A DNA stretch of 64,000 nt from Annona cherimola (Eukaryota; Streptophyta; Magnoliopsida; Magnoliales; Annonaceae): NCBI GenBank assembly GCA_030490835.1, contig CM059972.1, positions 14,051,764-14,115,763 on the forward strand, written 5' to 3'. The notes under the pieces are model-generated. The model made no database searches. It had not been told where the DNA came from and saw only the letters and a list, made by a program, of their open reading frames with translations. Positions 59,725 to 64,000 of this stretch are shown piece by piece. Within the stretch, counting starts at the first letter, position 1, and each line of letters starts with the position of its first letter. A program made the translations under genes and the position numbers.

Positions 59725-61644
59725 ATGGAGCCGACAAATCATCTTTCAAAGGAAAATACTGCATTCTCATTTGAAAAATGGGATCGGATGATGCAACGAA
59801 TGCAACGGATGGAGGACATGCTCTACAAAATATTAGAGCAACGTCAATCAATGGCAAAACAACAACATCAAACGTCATCCTCTTCATCACAACATCAGCA
59901 AACAGCGAGTTCGAGCTCACAATCCATTCCAGCTAAAAGATCACGCGGCTTAGCGAATGTGCAAGGCCAAATAGAAGAGGTCAAGATACAGTTTTAAAGC
60001 CAACTCCAAGAGTTGCACAGAAAAATCAAGCGACAGCAAGAGAAGGACCTTCATTTGGTAAAAATTGAAGACTTATGCCCATTTCCAAATGCACAACTAC
60101 CTGAAAATTTAAAAATGCCAACCCTCCCTATCTATGAAGGAAACTCATGCCCACATGCTCATATCAAGGCCTTTTGCAGTATTTTATATCCTTTGGTAAA
60201 AAAGGAGGAAATTTTGGTCATGCTATTCCAACATAGCTTGAGAGAAGACGCCCTTGAATGGTATACGTCGCTCGACTGCAAGAAAATCAAAACATAGGAA
60301 CAACTCTCCTTAGCCTTCATGGACCGCTTTTCATATATGCTAAACACGGCTCCCAAAAGGGCTGATCTCGAAGCACTCAAGCAAGAAGAAGATGAAACGT
60401 TCTCAGAGTACGCGGCTAGATGGCGTGCCCTGGCGGCAAAGATGAAAAGCCTGTTGCCGTAGGACGAGTAAATCTCCATCATCATCAACTCAACACACCC
60501 GAGCATCTCGGGCTACCTCATCTCTCACCCATATGTCAACTTCGCTCAACTCCTCCAAGCCGGGGACCAAGTGGAGGCGAGAATCAGACATGACACCATC
60601 TCCCCATGGTCACAACAAGGAAATGCAACTCTTCTTGAACAAGCAAGCCCGAAATCTCAAATAGCGGACATCGGCATAGAAGTCAATTTTATCAAGGGTA
60701 ATGCCAAAACCTTTGACCCCTCTATATTCATAACAAAAGTCCAACCCCATGATGCTCATGTCGTTTTACAAGGCCGAAATGCCAACCCGATCACCCTTCA
60801 AAGAAAATGGGTTGAGCCGGTCATTTTATTGGGAAAATCTGCCAAGCCTATGCAAGAGAATCCTATTTTACATAAATCCCCTATTGTTCAAAGAACACCC
60901 TTCAATATTTTTCCTACAAACCCAGGAACTCCATTCATGATACTAAGTCAACCAACTTTGCTTCACTTGTCCCCACAAAATGTCTTCATTCCAGTCAACC
61001 AACCAACATGCCCGCAGTCTAGAAATGCAGAAGAGAACCCCAAAGCTCCTTACACCTCTACTCCTAGCATTCCTCCAAAGCAGTCATTGTCATCATCTTC
61101 TACACAACCGTGCCCGGCCACGGAAGGTGAAATATTAATCTTATCAACAAAGCATATAAATACCTCAGAAAAGGAAGTGCTAGCCAAGGAGCACAAATTT
61201 CAAGAAATTCCTACACAAGAGAAGCCAAATGGAAAAGGTCATTTACAAGTCACAAATAAAGTTATCCCTCACATAGACAATCAAGCAGAGGCATTTAAAA
61301 GGCCTCAACAAACCGTCATCAACACAGGCAATGTCGACGAAGTCGAACAACCAACAAGGTTAGCCCCGGAAGCCGCAGAATGCGCAGGGCACACAACCAT
61401 CATCTATCAACCCACCGTCACAAATACATCTCCGTCAACACATCCACAAGGGATATTTCAAAATGGCTACCCGATAGTCTTTCCATCAAGCTTGGCAGGA
61501 AAAATGCCAACAACCGGTGAAGACAATATTTCACAAGGGGCAAAAAGCGCACAAAAAGCAAAAGACTGGGGGCATGCCAGAGAAGCATGGGGGCAACCTA
61601 CCAAAGTCGCATGCCAGAGAAGCATTAAGTTCAAGATACAATGA
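59725..61644 (+). pseudogene. decayed gag of the Ogre/TAT-like element
   Basis: One frame runs through with four in-frame stops: TAA 59995-59997, TAG 60295-60297, TAG 60460-60462 and TAA 60469-60471. The N-terminus has a coiled coil (RMMQRMQRMEDMLYKILEQ) and Gln/Ser-rich sequence, as in TAT gags. The capsid-like core follows (LPIYEGNSCPHAHIKAFC, FQHSLREDALEWYTSL, FSEYAARWRALAAKM), the hallmark order of the plant retrotransposon gag domain. After about 60640 the frame stays open as a Pro/Thr/Gln-rich linker to 61644 without a zinc knuckle or protease. Gag would normally build the element's particle; this copy cannot make it whole. Confidence 0.88.
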
Positions 61645-62985
61645 AAAAATTACAAACGAAGGCTGAAGAGGAAAAGGTGGAGAAAAATGCATCTACATCA
61701 TCCCGAAGCATGGGGGCAGGCGGTTTTGAAGAAAAAGGACACAAACGACTTTTATATCATGTTCAATCCTACATCAAACAAAGTTTGGGACCTGAGAGGC
61801 AAAGCTACATGAGGAAATGGTTCCACAGTGCCGCTCGCAAGGCAAACTTCTAGACACCCGTAGCAACCCCGTAGCCTTGAAGGACAAGTGCAGAAAATAT
61901 GGGGAAGAAATTTTGAGCCGGACGGACTAGAAAATCCAAAAAATCGTGCAAAATATTGGAAGTACGGACAAAATCGTACAAAATCTGAAAAGTATGATTT
62001 TGGCAGCGTGAATCACGATTTTGGCAGCACAAAATCCGGGGGGTACGAAGAAATCCAGCAAAATTCGAAATTCAGCAGGAAAATCGCGGAAGTCAAGGAG
62101 GACGCTCACAGACTTGAAAAGTTTTTAGGTCTATATATATAAAAAATTTGCAGCACCCTTACGCAGAATTTTCAATGGCTTACGGCCTACAAATGATCAA
62201 AGCATTACAAGGAACGTCAAGAAGAAGAATTTTATAAGATCCATACCCCGCAAAGGCAACAAATCATACAGACACATCCTCCAAAAAAAAAATGAGCCGG
62301 TATTCACACGGCTTTACATTAAAAAAATGGGGCATACAAGTATTCAAGATTTACAAAAATACAATTTGGCCAAAAATGGAAGAGATGAAGGAGTATCTCC
62401 GATGCATCCCGCCCGCAACTGTGGCCCTAGCCTTTGAGGATGAAGTCTTCTTGCCAAGTCCCGCTGCATCATCCGGAATCTCAATAGGCATATCCGCCGA
62501 TCCACCGAGCTCATTAAGCCTAAGCCGCACTGCTCTATCTCAAGAATGCAAGCCATATTCCTTTCTGGAAGTTATTTCGGCAACTACAAAACAAAAGGCA
62601 AGCGGTCACATGAAGAGGATACCCGTGCACATGACAAAAGACAAAGGCATTTAGGGGCTGCCCTCTATCTTCTATCCCAGCAATAAACCCGCCGTAAGAA
62701 ATGGGAAGCGCCGCCCACGTCAAATTTCAAGGAAGGAAATGCGGAGACCACTGCTTCCAAATACTGGCTCAATTATAACAAGCAGAAAGGAAAACAATTA
62801 GCCAAGCCAAGAGAAGAGAAAATACCCGTCCAAGACGAGCCCGCTGTAAGCACTTCAGAAATCCCAACAATGGCCAGTCAGCAAATCAAATAACAAATCC
62901 TTGGCACAAACGGGCTACCGAAAGCAAGCAAAAGACTTAAAAAAACAACAACAACTTACCAGAGCCGAAGGCAGCAACCCTTGTT
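61645..62985 (+). other. retroelement-derived sequence after gag, no pol recognised
   Basis: Short frames only. The sequence contains CATGGGGGCA motifs that resemble polypurine tracts, beginning at the end of the gag frame (about 61570-61590) and again at about 61709-61718. No reverse transcriptase, RNase H or integrase motif is seen where the autonomous element would have pol, so this copy is probably deleted or non-autonomous. Confidence 0.5.
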
Positions 62986-63700
62986 ACAACTGGAAAAGGA
63001 GAAACCAAAGGGTAGAGATGGCTTCACCAGCGGCAGGGATCGGAGACGATAGCGGCGACAGCGGCCTTAACCGGCAGCGGCAGCAGCCACGATAACCGGA
63101 GGCGACGAAGAAGCCGTCCAAACGGCCGGCAACGGCCAAAACCCAGACGGTGGCAACCACGGCCAGTAGAGAAGAAGACGCCAAAGGCAGCAACAACGGT
63201 GGCCGTAAATGGCAGCAACGACAGCCGAAGACGCGCAAGCCTCGAAGGCAGCAACCTCGGCCGGAAACGGATCAGACGACACCAGCGGCGATAACCAGCA
63301 ACATCAATGGCGGCCGCGAGCCCATGACGATGACACGACGTCACTCGAGCAAACCCCTAGCGGCAGCAAGGCGCCACGAACAGACTCTTGAAAGGCGACG
63401 ACACCAACTGACATCGGGGAAGAAGACGACTACGGCATGGCAAAAATGATGGTGATGATGCAGAACGACGGCGAGCATGAAACCCCACCAAGGCAGCAAA
63501 CGAGCACTGGAAACCGGGCAGAAATTCCAACGGCAGCACGGCAACGCAACGGCGACCGCATAGCAGCGACGGCGACGGCGATTTCAGCAGCAGCAGCTAC
63601 AGCCGGGAGGAAAGGAGGAAGAAACGGCGGCAATCAGCGAGAAAATAGAAAAGGGAAACCGAAGAATAGGGCCCCCATTGAAGACCCTAAAATTGGGTAA
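62986..63700. repeat. GC-rich block with degenerate GGCAGC/CGGCGA repeats
   Basis: Dense in GGCAGCA, CGGCGAC and GGCCGG on an otherwise AT-rich background. Open frames exist in several phases on both strands with low-complexity Ala/Arg/Thr content, typical of a repeat rather than a gene. Probably part of the same retroelement. Confidence 0.55.
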
Positions 63701-64000
63701 AATTACATAAAGCTCCCCGCCATCTACAGAAATTGCGAAATCGTCCGGATCCGGATTCAAGACTACTGCAAAACAAGCTAGCAAATCCACAAATCTTCAA
63801 AAAGGACCACTCTCCCATAAGAAACTTCGTGAGTTTGCAGAAATTACGAAGTGACCAAAAAACAAAAACAAAAACAAAAAAAAAACAAAAAAAAAACAAA
63901 AAAAAATAAAAAAAAATAAAAAAAAAGAAAGAAAGAAAAAAAAGAGAGAAAAAGAAAAAAAAAGAGAAAAAAGAGTATTCAGGTCAAAACCAAAAGGGGT
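63701..64000. other. A-rich low-complexity end of the window
   Basis: From 63857 the sequence is mostly A-runs with C or G interruptions. The Ogre/TAT-like element is not closed by a 3' LTR before the window ends. Confidence 0.6.

Noticed and set aside
62984..63700. Many open frames on both strands
   Set aside because: The GC-rich trinucleotide-like repeat opens all phases at once, and no domain is recognisable.
1..64000. tRNA, rRNA, CRISPR arrays, operons or phage-like modules
   Set aside because: None were seen. The intron structure and transposon content mark this as plant nuclear DNA, where prokaryotic features are not expected.

Overview
The window is nuclear DNA from a flowering plant. 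It is AT-rich, its introns are plant-like U2-type (GT-AG), and it carries an E-class pentatricopeptide (PPR) gene, an orthologue of Arabidopsis UPL3/KAKTUS, and plant transposon lineages (RICESLEEPER-like hAT, Tourist-like MITEs, Ty1-copia, Ogre/TAT-like and Athila-like LTR elements). The species cannot be named from the sequence. Only two host genes can be supported: an intronless PPR gene on the minus strand (7513-9384) and a 17-exon HECT E3 ubiquitin ligase gene on the plus strand (31499-43478, 1897 codons plus stop). Everything else is transposon-derived or featureless AT-rich sequence.

Layout. 1-2204: AT-rich, no gene. 2213-6214: a complete 4.0-kb hAT element with terminal inverted repeats, an exact 8-bp target duplication and a decayed transposase. 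6223-7512: 3' flank of the PPR gene, with a small inverted-repeat element. 7513-9384: PPR gene. 9.6-23.3 kb: gene-free, with many copies of one Tourist-like MITE family (TAA target, GGGTGTGTTTGG ends), including a block of MITEs nested inside each other, two long-hairpin elements, and a 1.4-kb array of about 20 units each carrying a T-run/A-run. 23371-30611: a second hAT element, itself inserted in a MITE and interrupted by a 0.69-kb hAT-like non-autonomous element and a 2.45-kb solo-LTR-like insertion. 31.1-43.5 kb: UPL3-like gene, with a decayed copia integrase in intron 9 and a MITE in intron 12.

45.6-64 kb is a three-layer nest. The outer element is Ogre/TAT-like: LTR 45616-46779, a tRNA-Arg-type primer-binding site, then a decayed gag at 59725-61644, running past the window end. 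Its primer-binding site is split by an LTR-like insertion (46798-58416, target duplication ACTGG). That insertion is in turn split by a young Athila-type non-autonomous retrotransposon (47761-55923, target duplication GTATG). The young element has 2.6-kb LTRs that appear identical apart from one CT dinucleotide, and it carries a single intact 545-codon ORF with no protease, reverse transcriptase or integrase.

The two host genes are unrelated in function: organellar RNA processing for the PPR protein and ubiquitination for UPL3. They are about 22 kb apart with repeats between them. The main interest of the window is how fully the order of insertions can be reconstructed, and the intact ORF of the young non-autonomous element.
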